Assembly: GCF_030247185.1 (NCBI RefSeq)
Contig: NC_080571.1
Location: 83,833,025 to 83,897,024 of the forward strand
DNA: 64,000 nt
Direction of reading: 5' to 3'
Source of the DNA: Malaya genurostris
Lineage: Eukaryota > Arthropoda > Insecta > Diptera > Culicidae
Shown: positions 1 through 11,400 of the stretch, piece by piece
How positions within the stretch are numbered: position 1 is the first letter of the stretch
Layout of the letters: each line of letters starts with the position of its first letter
Position numbers and translations under genes: made by a program
The notes under the pieces: model-generated
Told to the model about the DNA's origin: nothing
The model's input: only the letters and a program-made list of their open reading frames with translations
Database searches by the model: none

Positions 1-310
1 TTAGAGATAGCACTTTCTCGTCCAGTTTCGGGTTGGAAGTTCAGGTTTTCTATCTCTTCCTGGTAGCTCATCCAAAGGATAGTATTCCCCAAACTTATTA
101 ATGATGGTTTTAACACTGGCATGATGAATTCCAAACCGCTTCGCCAATTTTCGCATAGTAATACCCTTCTCACTTAGCGATGTGTCCCGAATCTTAATTT
201 TCACTTCCTTTTCAATACGCGACATTTTGAAAACGCAGAATTTCAACCGCATAAACAAGTAATCAAACGAAAGCTGACAGCCAAACGCACACGTGAACGT
301 TTCTACATAA
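1..310 (-). pseudogene. DD37E transposase, N-terminal fragment (family A, copy 1)
   Basis: Fragment of an IS630-Tc1-mariner transposase, which would bind element ends and cut and paste DNA in the nucleus. The reading starts at the ATG at 225 (MSRIEKEVK), in the same place as in a longer copy at 17,990, and gives about 55 residues of helix-turn-helix (LAKRFGIHHASVKTIINKFG) and the GR-K-P linker. Near position 50 the frame slips: the tail RKCYL then stop is out of frame with the copy at 18.1 kb. Leader DNA from 226 to about 290 also matches the leader of that copy. The catalytic domain lies beyond the window edge or is lost. This copy keeps the second helix-turn-helix codons that copy 2 has deleted. 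Not functional as seen. Confidence 0.8.
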
Positions 311-680
311 CACATTTATTTTGTTTTCTGTTTTCTATACGTCAATTTGCACAAACTTTTTTAGTGCAATAAAGATTGATAGTTCTTTTTACTTATTCGT
401 TCAGAAACACATTTGTTGCCTTGGAAATAAGTTTTCTTTGATATTCAGTAAAAAACATCGATTTAATAGTAATTGAAGAATCTATAACGATTTTTATAGA
501 AGGGAAACATATTTCCCTTGCGCGTTAGTGGTTTAAGTCGATTCTCGGATGCTTAGATCCAAGCAAGAGGCCTATAGTTTCAGTTTCTCTCAAATCATTC
601 AAAACGTTTTTTCCAAGATTCGAAGATCTTTCAATTTAATGGCGAAACAAACTCACTTCGGTTTTAGCGATCCTCGGTTT
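311..680. other. Unassigned AT-rich DNA
   Basis: No gene, terminal repeat or recognisable motif was seen. A small plus-strand frame at 549-800 runs into the dispersed repeat that follows and is not supported as a gene. Confidence 0.5.
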
Positions 681-1270
681 ACGGTTCCGGAAGTACCGAG
701 ATGGGGATGCTTCAGCACTTACGTCCCATATTCGGCAACATTCCTCAAACCAAATGTATTGAAAATAATTAAACTTCCGGTTCCGGAGATACCAATCTGA
801 TCAAATTGAGCGAATAGAAAATTGTGCTATTTGACGGTTGTGTCACTTATACGATTATATCTACAGAACCGAAAGAGTTGGTCATATAATCAATATTTTA
901 ACAAATTTGTTGAAATCGGTGAAGCCGTTTCCGAGAAAAGCTAGTGTACATATATGAAAAAAGTGCAGTTTGTCGGTTACGTCACTTCTACGAGGATAAC
1001 TCTGGAACCAAAAGTGTCAGCCATTTGATCTAAGAACTCGATCAACAATCCAAAAGTAGTTTTCAAACGATCCTTAGCTTGTTGAAATCTGTTAAGCCAT
1101 CTCCGAGAAAAGTGGGGACATAAACTAAATTACTTTCCAAACTCGTCCAGCTGAGTCGAATGATCTATAATAATAGAAGTATCCGAGGCTCCGATCGAAA
1201 GTCGAGTTTTCTGGCAATTCTATTATCTATAAAGAAAGTCAAAAAGACAGTAGACATTCCGGTTCAATCA
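680..1270. repeat. Diverged dispersed repeat (families R3 and R4)
   Basis: Contains the phrases CCGGTTCCGGAGATACC, GACGGTTGTGTCACTTAT, GTTACGTCACTTC and CGGTGAAGCCGTTTCCGAGAAAA in tandem-like, diverged order. The same phrases recur at 4,925-5,105 and 14,583-14,885. The right part (about 1,140-1,250, AGCTGAGTCGAATG and a following ATAATA block) recurs at 7,975-8,115. It is non-coding and its class is unknown; it behaves like an old interspersed tandem repeat. Confidence 0.65.
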
Positions 1271-1782
<512 letters not shown>

Positions 1783-1789
1783 TATGTTG

Positions 1790-3121
1790 TACAAAATATA
1801 TAATTAAAAAAATTCAAAAAAATATCTCATATTTTAGTTGTTTTTCGAATGCGGACTTCTCCGTGTATACACGGAAAGAAATCCGTTTCTGCTGTTATGA
1901 TTAGAAAATTATGAAACCAATCATTTTGACTTATCATGAAATCATGAGCAATAACTCTCTCCTATGAAAATTAATCATGGTTCGAAAATGCGTTATTTGA
2001 AGAATGCATTTCTTTCAAAGCTTATAACTCTAATTTTCTACCCGGATATCACGTTGAACCCTCTGCCTCAAGTGATGTGATAGATTAATAGATTAATGGT
2101 AAAGTAAAAAGCAGACATTGAAAAGCAAGACCTACTGGAAATGTTTGCTTGATCCTGAAGCATGTTCATTTAATAATCGTGTTATTTTACCCACCAGCTG
2201 ATAGAGAAGTGACAACATAAAATAATGAACCGAAAATTGACATCATAAGAGACTAAGCACGGCTACGCTTTTCATTTGACAAACGTCAATGTTACATTTT
2301 GTTTGATTGTGAATTTGGAACACCATCTAACGAAAATCAGAAAAATATTTCATTCAACCACTTTGATTAATTTGTTATAACAACACAAGCTGTATTGATG
2401 TAAATATTAAATTATATTAAATATTATGAATTAGACGATTTTTTGCCAGAATTCGACGTAGAGTTTCTTTTTATGAGATTTGATTCACTCGTGTTTTTTC
2501 ATGCAGTTCGTTTAAGTGTTCAAATTCTGAAACACAAAATCAAAACTGAAGTAATGAACGCAAGTAAACACGTTATCTCTTGCTTTTTCGTTATTCAAAA
2601 ACAGAATATTTTCATTTTAAAAGAAGTTTGTCGTGCTTTTCACTGAATTTATATTGCAAAAATGACCATCGTTGCAAAAATCACATAACGCCTGAATTTA
2701 TGTTGCAAAAATTACCATCGTAGCAGAAACACGCTTGAAGTTATACCCAAAAACGTCAAGTGCGTTACGTTTAAATTTCATCGAAATCAGTCCGATAGAT
2801 AATGATCTGAGAAATTTTAATCATGGTGTTTTATCATAACATGAAAATATATTATATTCCCCAAATCATGACTCGTTTTGCTCATTTCTAGAATCGGAAT
2901 TTTGCCCGTTGTTTGGGAAAATATTTTTACATTTTTGATAAAAAAAAACTCGACCCATCCAGTTCCAATTTCATCATAAGTTGGTAAGACACTAGACTAT
3001 CTGTGACTAATCACTCAACTACTGCACTGGTATCACTGCGTCAAGTCGGTGATTTACGAACTGATGTGCAGATAAAAAATCCTACGTCATCACTCAAGGT
3101 AATTTCTATTTACTAAATAGT
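1790..3121. other. AT-rich intergenic DNA, probable old repeat
   Basis: No gene found. At 1,868 the phrase ACACGGAAAGAAATCCG resembles the terminal sequence of mosquito fold-back elements, and ATGATT/AATCAT words are abundant at both ends (1,890-1,985 and 2,815-2,880). No clean partner terminus was found, so no element is called. A 67-codon frame at 2,443-2,646 is unsupported. Confidence 0.4.
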
Positions 3122-3124
3122 TTA

Positions 3125-3506
3125 CTGCCCATACTTGCATATCAGTCCCATATGGAAAATCGGCATGTCTAGAAAAAGACGATTAAAATTTTATTTCCAT
3201 TTTTTTTTTGATTTATTGTTTAACCTAATGCTAAATCATGGTATTATTACTTGAAATATCAGTAATACACCTTTACTATTCGAATATTGCAACAAATGAA
3301 ATTATTGAAATTTGCACTGAATGGGACTGATATGCGAGTATTTTGCATATGGGACAGACATGAGTTGATATTTTTTTCACATTTTACTGAACAAACCCTC
3401 AACTTTTATTGCAATTTCTAGAAGAATATTGAGGATTGATTTCATTCCTCAAGCTAACTCAAAATTGATGAAAATCGATATGGGACAGATATGCGAGTAT
3501 GGGCAG
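3125..3506. mobile_element. 382-bp MITE with TTA target duplication
   Basis: Terminal inverted repeats: CTGCCCATACTTGCATAT at the left and its near-complement ATATGCGAGTATGGGCAG at the right, continuing inward through the GGGACAGATAT / ATCAGTCCC words (about 28 bp each). TTA flanks both ends (3,122-3,124 and 3,507-3,509). Internal partial copies of the terminal word occur at 3,322-3,360 (GGGACTGATATGCGAGTAT and CATATGGGACAGACATGAG), so the element has subterminal repeats. A three-base TWA duplication is typical of PIF/Harbinger elements; that assignment is inference. No coding capacity. Confidence 0.75.
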
Positions 3507-3699
3507 TTAACTACTATTCACGAACAGCATATCACGAAATTATTCCGAATTTAATTGAAATCGATCGGCATTTTCTGCGGTGTACTGCGTGCGGTTTTAC
3601 GGTCAGTGAAATGTCAAATAGAGGTTAGATTTTAGAAATTCCAATCATCCCAAACCAATCAATTTACAAAATTAACGTTGCATTGTAGCTATTGTGCTC

Positions 3700-4320
3700 A
3701 CCATACCGTAGTGTTAAATTCCACCGTTACACCATTGACCGCACCGCACTGAACCTTCACCGTAGCCTGGGAGTCCCAGAGAAAAATGTCACCTCTACAT
3801 CATCGTTCATCGCCGCAGTGACGACGACATAGGATCGTTGAACTGTTTTCCTCCCGCTTAGCGCATTCCCTCCTTTCAGCACTGATGACCACAATACTAC
3901 TCGGTGAGTTACTCTCGGCAGTCACACCTTCCCACAACAGCTGTGATTATGTTTTTCTTTTTGCTTCCTTTTCGAAGTTTGCCAACACAGTGCCTACTTC
4001 GGTGCCCCGGTCCCAGCAGCGGGTGTGATTCTTTTGTCATTTTCCATGCGCGGGCGACCTTCCCGGCGGTGGCCAAGGTCAGGACGTTGTTCTGTTTCGA
4101 TGCCCGAAGAAGATGATGACGACGACGACGGTTTGCGGTACATTACAGTTTCGGTGTGTGGAATCGAAATATACGGTCGACAGAGTCTATATATTATTAA
4201 GAATTTCCCTCGGGGCAGTTTGAATACTGTCGGAAAATGACCTTGGCGAGCGTTCGATTTTGTTTTCTTTATTTTCGTCTTTGCTTTTCTCACGGTTGTT
4301 TATTTTTTCATGCTCGTTAA
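3700..4320. promoter_or_regulatory. GC-richer island, possible non-coding exon or promoter
   Basis: About 600 bp with clearly higher GC and CpG than its surroundings, including a GATGATGACGACGACG run near 4,110. A strong candidate plus-strand splice donor (CTCG|GTGAGT) sits with its GT at 3,904-3,905. Overlapping short frames on both strands (3,904-4,116; 3,994-4,293 minus; 4,025-4,240) show no domain and overlap each other, so none is called as a gene. It could be a 5' UTR exon of a neighbouring gene. Confidence 0.25.
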
Positions 4321-4329
4321 GGACAATAT

Positions 4330-4924
4330 AACATTTAATATATAGTTTTTTTTTCAAATTGAACTTACTCTTCACTTATTAATTTACTCTTGTAAATATT
4401 TATTTTCTTTACGATTAGAAACGGTTCCCCCTTCAATAACAAAACAGGTTTACCCTAGGAAGGATCAGTTGCTTACTAAAATGAAAACTTTTCAACAGTG
4501 TATGGACCCGCGCTGCATAATTAACTTACTTGAAATGTGCCTCCCCGTTATGTAAAGTTCAACTTGTGAGTACTGGCAAAGTGAAAAGTTGAGTCACAAG
4601 CAAACAGATGTCACACTTGAGATGTGTTTGCCTATCGTTTCCCCTTATCACTAGAAATGAAAAACACGAGCGTTGCTTGACGCTTTTGTCATAACCTTGA
4701 CGGATATAGAACAGGAAAATATGATAACATTTTTATTTTCGCGCAAGTTATATTCTAAGAAACTTCAGTTGCAGTGAAATTATGTTTTCTTTTAAGAGTG
4801 TGAGTTACATTAGCTACGTCCTGCTGTTCGATCTAGTTTTCTCTATGTCATAGCATGCCGTCGTTCCATGGTTACCAACCCAGACAGTCCCAGATTAGTC
4901 AACGGCTGTCACTTTTAGTTTCAG
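4330..4924. other. Unassigned AT-rich spacer
   Basis: No gene, TIR pair or tandem structure was recognised. Confidence 0.4.
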
Positions 4925-5105
4925 AAATATAATTGGTATAAGGTCCGTTTAATTTTCTCAGAGATGAATGAACCGATTTCAACAATCCTAGACTCCTTTA
5001 AAATACTGTTGGGTCATGGATTGAGTTCCAAGATCAAATCGCAGATACGTTTCGTTTTGTATAAGTGACGTAACCGACAAATAACAGTAAGTAAATCAGG
5101 TAAGT
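4925..5105. repeat. Dispersed repeat R3, further copy
   Basis: Carries AATTTTCTCAGAGATG, GAACCGATTTCAACAA and AAGTGACGTAACCGACAAA, all shared with 680-1,140 and with the tandem copies at 14,583-14,885. Non-coding. Confidence 0.65.
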
Positions 5106-5299
5106 AGTGAACAACGTTTCGGCAATATTGAAAAGTAGCCATCTGATTGTCATAAGTGACAAGCGATTTTCACGAAATTCTTGTGCCCTGAACGAACGAA
5201 CAAATAAGAAGGTATGGCTTTCTTCCTACGCATGTGCACGATATTCAGAATACTAGGGAACAAGTTCTTTTACACTTAATTTTCGATGGAATGAATATA

Positions 5300-6572
5300 T
5301 CAGGTGTACAACTTTGCTTCCGCCGTTTTCCGATAGGTGGTTGTACCGGCTGAGGCTGGTCAAAATACATAGATGATAATGCGTTAAACTGAGTTTGTAC
5401 AGTGCCTAACGAATTGTCATCGCCGTTTCAGTGACAGTTGTTCTTGTTTTCGTATTATTCACGCTCGAAAATGTCTGTTTATGTTCCCAATTCTCGCCAT
5501 TTGCGGGAAGTTGTACTTTTCTGTTACAATTCGAAAAAATGCAGCTGAAGCGCATTACGGTGATGCTGCTCTGAGTAAAAGAACGTGTCGGGAGTGGTTT
5601 CAACGTTTTAAAAATGGTGATTTCGATGTCGAAGACAAACATGGTGGTGGAAGAAAAAAAACCTTCAAAGATGAACAACTAGAAGCATTGCTAGATGAAG
5701 ATTTAGCCCAAACCCAAGAAGAGCTTGTCGAATCGTTGGGAGTGAGTCAGCAAGCCATTTCAAAACGCCTCAAGGCCCTAAGCATGATTCAAAAAGAAGG
5801 AAACTGGGTACCGTACGAGTTGAAACCGTGGGACATCGAGCGCCGTCTATTTGTATGTGAGCAACTGCTTCTAAGACAAAATCGTAAGGGGTTTTTACAT
5901 CGAATCGTAACCGGTGATGAAAAGTGGGTTCGATACGATAATCCTAAATGCAGAAAATCATGGGGAAAGCCCGGGCATGCTACTTCGTCGAAGACACAAC
6001 CGAATATTCAAGGAGGCCAAGATTATGATTTGTATTTGGTGGGATCAGCTCGGTGTGATTTATTACGAGCTCTTAAAACCGGGTGAAACCATCATAGGAG
6101 ATCGCTACCGAACGCAACTGATGCGCCTTAGTCGCGCGCTGAAAGAAAAGCGGCCACAATATCAAGAGCGACATGACAAAGTCATCCTCCAACACGAAAA
6201 TGCTCGGTCTCACGTCGCAAAAGTGGTCAAAAAGTACCAGGAAACGCTGAAATGGGAAGTCTTGCCCCACCCGCCGTATTCCCCAGATGTCGCCCCTTCT
6301 GACTTCCACCTATTCCGTTCGATGGCACACGGCCTGGCAGATCAACATTTTCAATCTTTCGAAGAGTAGGAAAAATGGATTGCTCCATGGATAGCGTCCG
6401 TCAAAAGAGGACTCCTTTTTTCGAGCCGGGATCCGAAAATTGCCGGAAAGATGGGAGAAAGTGGTCGCTAGCGAAGGATAATACTTTGAATAATACATCT
6501 GTAAGCACTTTTTCGCAATAAAGCTTTTAATTTTGGAAAAAAAAAACGGCGAAAGCAAAGTTGTACACCTGA
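5300..6572 (+). mobile_element. mariner element with both ends (1,273 bp)
   Basis: Terminal inverted repeats of about 30 bp: TCAGGTGTACAACTTTGCTT at the left and its complement ending GTTGTACACCTGA at the right, continuing inward as CGCCGTTTT. TA duplications lie at 5,298-5,299 and 6,573-6,574. Length and TIR architecture match the usual 1.3-kb mariner. The ORF inside is decayed (separate entry), so the copy is non-autonomous but could be mobilised by an active relative, since both ends look intact. The cecropia-type subfamily is only a guess. Confidence 0.93.
5471..6490 (+). pseudogene. mariner DD34D transposase, frameshifted
   Basis: Cut-and-paste transposase remnant. The ancestral start is probably the ATG at 5,471, giving MSVYVPNSRHLREVV; a frameshift in the A-run near 5,535 then moves to the frame with AAEAHYGDAAL. 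Family marks seen in order: helix-turn-helix (LSKRTCREWFQRFKNGDFDV), a WVPYELKP motif at about 5,806, GDEKW with the first catalytic Asp at 5,916, a second frameshift near 6,018, HENARSH at about 6,193-6,213, and YSPDVAPSDFHLF with the third Asp at 6,301. The spacing between the second and third catalytic positions is 34 residues, the mariner signature. The second position is Glu (GAA at 6,196-6,198) instead of the usual Asp. A TAG at 6,367 and at least one further frameshift break the C-terminus. Catalytically dead. Confidence 0.92.
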
Positions 6573-6574
6573 TA

Positions 6575-7970
6575 GCTGAAGTCCAAAGTCAAATTTCTAG
6601 AATGGAGAAATTATATTTGAAAATAACATATTTTCCAAATAACGTAAATTTTTGAAAACCATGAAAAAATTATTTTTAAATTTTTTTTTTTTTTTTTGAA
6701 GAACGCGGAATTTCCAATTAAAACGATGTTGATCAAAATGTTGTGATATGCTTCCGTTCTCAAGATACAGAGGTTTGGAAAAAAATAGGGAAATTTTTAT
6801 TTTTGTAACGACTTTTTCACGGGTGGTCAAAAAATTGATTTGCTTTTGAATTCATATTTCGGTAATCATCATATCCAAAAATTTATATCCTTTTATAAAT
6901 TTTTGGATATATTGTGTAAAAAATGTTATACTTTCGAAAAAAAATTATGAGGTTTCCATGGTTTGTAGATAGAAAGCGCAATATGTTTCAAATTTTATTT
7001 TTACTGTTTGAAAATTCAGATTAGAATAACATATCAAAAAATAAACGAATCAAAATTTGCTGTTTATGAATAATAATCTTTTGAAAACTATAAGTCGAGG
7101 CATGAAAATTTAGACTTTTTATAAAAGACGTCAAAAAACTAGCAGAGCAAAATTTTCTGTTTTTGAGTTAAAAAAATAAAACAAATAAATAAACGAAAAA
7201 TTGCACTTCGCAATTTTTTAATATTCGAAAATTTCAAAAACAAATGAAAATATTGGAAAAATGAAAGCGCTGATTTTTTCACTTTTTCTCGGTTTTAGTT
7301 TTAAATAATAGCAAAATATAAGCGAAGCGAAATTTGCAATTTTTGAATTATGATCTTCTGAAAACTTCAAGTCGAAATTTAGTCGATAAATGCAAGAAAT
7401 TTGACATTTTTATAAAACAAATAAAAAAATGTTTTTCTAAATATGACTTAAAACTTTAAATATTTACTCAATAACGACAAATTTAAGTCGAAATTTCGGA
7501 ATTTTTTATGCCAAATGTTTTAGAATTGCATAAAACGTCATTCGAATTACATGAAAATTATCAGCTTGGAAAATTTTTTTTTTCGGAATATCGACTCTCT
7601 GGCTTGCATGAAACGTTGAGATATGGTGTAACATCGAAAAAAATTTCATGTAATTCTAAGAAATTTGACATAACAATTTTATAAGATATCGCCCCAGAGA
7701 GTTCATATTACTTATTTTTTTCGATAACACCAGATCTCGATGTTTCATATAATTCTAAGATATTTAGCATCAATTTTTTTTCGATTTCAAAAATATATAC
7801 TCCATATGATATGATTTTTCTAGATCAAAAAAATTCAAACCTTAATTGCCGGAAGGCACTCCTTAACTTAATCCGATTTAACTCAAATTTTACATAGCGA
7901 CTTATTTTGAGGTGCTTAAACTTTTAAGCACTACTGCTTAACGAAATTAGAAATGATCCCAAAATATTGG
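6575..7970. repeat. Very AT-rich repetitive DNA
   Basis: Long A/T-rich tract with recurrent phrases such as GAAATTTGACAT, TTTTTATGCCAAATG and GCATGAAACGTTGAGATATG (about 7,590-7,760). The last phrase, with the ATGTCAAATGTTTTAGAA word, recurs at 30,480-30,670, so both are copies of one old dispersed repeat. No coding sequence; the short frame at 6,597-6,830 on the minus strand is low complexity. Confidence 0.5.
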
Positions 7971-7974
7971 CCCA

Positions 7975-8115
7975 TTAATATACATACACAGACATTTTCC
8001 GATCTCGTCGAGCTGAGTCGAATGGTATATAATACTAGGGGTCTCCAATCACAAGTCGGGTTTTCCAACAATACTATTATCTTTCTATACAGAAAAGCAA
8101 AAATATTTCAACGTT
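7975..8115. repeat. Dispersed repeat R4, second copy
   Basis: Shares the series CTCGTCGAGCTGAGTCGAATG, ATAATACTAGGGG, CAAGTCGGGTTTTCC and a following CTATTATCT block with about 1,135-1,250, at visible but reduced identity. Non-coding. Confidence 0.6.
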
Positions 8116-8460
8116 TTTACAGCTTTTTTCAAAAATTTTTCACTTTATGGTCCATTATTTCTACATCTTGTCTATAGTTTGTCATAAAAACAAACAAATG
8201 GTTTACCATACTGAGGTCGTGTACAGTTTCATCAAAATCGAAACAAGTCTGTTATGTTTTTTCCACCTTCTGTACCGTTTATTTCCACACAGAACCAAAC
8301 TACTGAATATTGAGAACTGCTAACATAAAAGTTTCGCTGAATAACCTAATTTTAGGTAAATTGGATCTAAGGTTGTGAACCATTTAGCGGTTAATTTTAA
8401 CTTTTGGTTGAAATCTGGCAGTCGAGTAGTTTCAGTTACTACTTTATTTATTTATTCCAG

Positions 8461-11400
8461 TTTATTTGTTTATTTGTTTATTTGTTTATTTGTTTATTTG
8501 TTTATTTGTTTATTTGTTTATTTGTTTATTTGTTTATTTGTTTATTTGTTTATTTGTTTATTTGTTTATTTGTTTATTTGTTTATTTGTTTATTTGTTTA
8601 TTTGTTTATTTGTTTATTTGTTTATTTGTTTATTTGTTTATTTGTTTATTTGTTTATTTGTTTATTTGTTTATTTGTTTATTTGTTTATTTGTTTATTTG
8701 TTTATTTGTTTATTTGTTTATTTGTTTATTTGTTTATTTGTTTATTTGTTTATTTGTTTATTTGTTTATTTGTTTATTTGTTTATTTGTTTATTTGTTTA
8801 TTTGTTTATTTGTTTATTTGTTTATTTGTTTATTTGTTTATTTGTTTATTTGTTTATTTGTTTATTTGTTTATTTGTTTATTTGTTTATTTGTTTATTTG
8901 TTTATTTGTTTATTTGTTTATTTGTTTATTTGTTTATTTGTTTATTTGTTTATTTGTTTATTTGTTTATTTGTTTATTTGTTTATTTGTTTATTTGTTTA
9001 TTTGTTTATTTGTTTATTTGTTTATTTGTTTATTTGTTTATTTGTTTATTTGTTTATTTGTTTATTTGTTTATTTGTTTATTTGTTTATTTGTTTATTTG
9101 TTTATTTGTTTATTTGTTTATTTGTTTATTTGTTTATTTGTTTATTTGTTTATTTGTTTATTTGTTTATTTGTTTATTTGTTTATTTGTTTATTTGTTTA
9201 TTTGTTTATTTGTTTATTTGTTTATTTGTTTATTTGTTTATTTGTTTATTTGTTTATTTGTTTATTTGTTTATTTGTTTATTTGTTTATTTGTTTATTTG
9301 TTTATTTGTTTATTTGTTTATTTGTTTATTTGTTTATTTGTTTATTTGTTTATTTGTTTATTTGTTTATTTGTTTATTTGTTTATTTGTTTATTTGTTTA
9401 TTTGTTTATTTGTTTATTTGTTTATTTGTTTATTTGTTTATTTGTTTATTTGTTTATTTGTTTATTTGTTTATTTGTTTATTTGTTTATTTGTTTATTTG
9501 TTTATTTGTTTATTTGTTTATTTGTTTATTTGTTTATTTGTTTATTTGTTTATTTGTTTATTTGTTTATTTGTTTATTTGTTTATTTGTTTATTTGTTTA
9601 TTTGTTTATTTGTTTATTTGTTTATTTGTTTATTTGTTTATTTGTTTATTTGTTTATTTGTTTATTTGTTTATTTGTTTATTTGTTTATTTGTTTATTTG
9701 TTTATTTGTTTATTTGTTTATTTGTTTATTTGTTTATTTGTTTATTTGTTTATTTGTTTATTTGTTTATTTGTTTATTTGTTTATTTGTTTATTTGTTTA
9801 TTTGTTTATTTGTTTATTTGTTTATTTGTTTATTTGTTTATTTGTTTATTTGTTTATTTGTTTATTTGTTTATTTGTTTATTTGTTTATTTGTTTATTTG
9901 TTTATTTGTTTATTTGTTTATTTGTTTATTTGTTTATTTGTTTATTTGTTTATTTGTTTATTTGTTTATTTGTTTATTTGTTTATTTGTTTATTTGTTTA
10001 TTTGTTTATTTGTTTATTTGTTTATTTGTTTATTTGTTTATTTGTTTATTTGTTTATTTGTTTATTTGTTTATTTGTTTATTTGTTTATTTGTTTATTTG
10101 TTTATTTGTTTATTTGTTTATTTGTTTATTTGTTTATTTGTTTATTTGTTTATTTGTTTATTTGTTTATTTGTTTATTTGTTTATTTGTTTATTTGTTTA
10201 TTTGTTTATTTGTTTATTTGTTTATTTGTTTATTTGTTTATTTGTTTATTTGTTTATTTGTTTATTTGTTTATTTGTTTATTTGTTTATTTGTTTATTTG
10301 TTTATTTGTTTATTTGTTTATTTGTTTATTTGTTTATTTGTTTATTTGTTTATTTGTTTATTTGTTTATTTGTTTATTTGTTTATTTGTTTATTTGTTTA
10401 TTTGTTTATTTGTTTATTTGTTTATTTGTTTATTTGTTTATTTGTTTATTTGTTTATTTGTTTATTTGTTTATTTGTTTATTTGTTTATTTGTTTATTTG
10501 TTTATTTGTTTATTTGTTTATTTGTTTATTTGTTTATTTGTTTATTTGTTTATTTGTTTATTTGTTTATTTGTTTATTTGTTTATTTGTTTATTTGTTTA
10601 TTTGTTTATTTGTTTATTTGTTTATTTGTTTATTTGTTTATTTGTTTATTTGTTTATTTGTTTATTTGTTTATTTGTTTATTTGTTTATTTGTTTATTTG
10701 TTTATTTGTTTATTTGTTTATTTGTTTATTTGTTTATTTGTTTATTTGTTTATTTGTTTATTTGTTTATTTGTTTATTTGTTTATTTGTTTATTTGTTTA
10801 TTTGTTTATTTGTTTATTTGTTTATTTGTTTATTTGTTTATTTGTTTATTTGTTTATTTGTTTATTTGTTTATTTGTTTATTTGTTTATTTGTTTATTTG
10901 TTTATTTGTTTATTTGTTTATTTGTTTATTTGTTTATTTGTTTATTTGTTTATTTGTTTATTTGTTTATTTGTTTATTTGTTTATTTGTTTATTTGTTTA
11001 TTTGTTTATTTGTTTATTTGTTTATTTGTTTATTTGTTTATTTGTTTATTTGTTTATTTGTTTATTTGTTTATTTGTTTATTTGTTTATTTGTTTATTTG
11101 TTTATTTGTTTATTTGTTTATTTGTTTATTTGTTTATTTGTTTATTTGTTTATTTGTTTATTTGTTTATTTGTTTATTTGTTTATTTGTTTATTTGTTTA
11201 TTTGTTTATTTGTTTATTTGTTTATTTGTTTATTTGTTTATTTGTTTATTTGTTTATTTGTTTATTTGTTTATTTGTTTATTTGTTTATTTGTTTATTTG
11301 TTTATTTGTTTATTTGTTTATTTGTTTATTTGTTTATTTGTTTATTTGTTTATTTGTTTATTTGTTTATTTGTTTATTTGTTTATTTGTTTATTTGTTTA

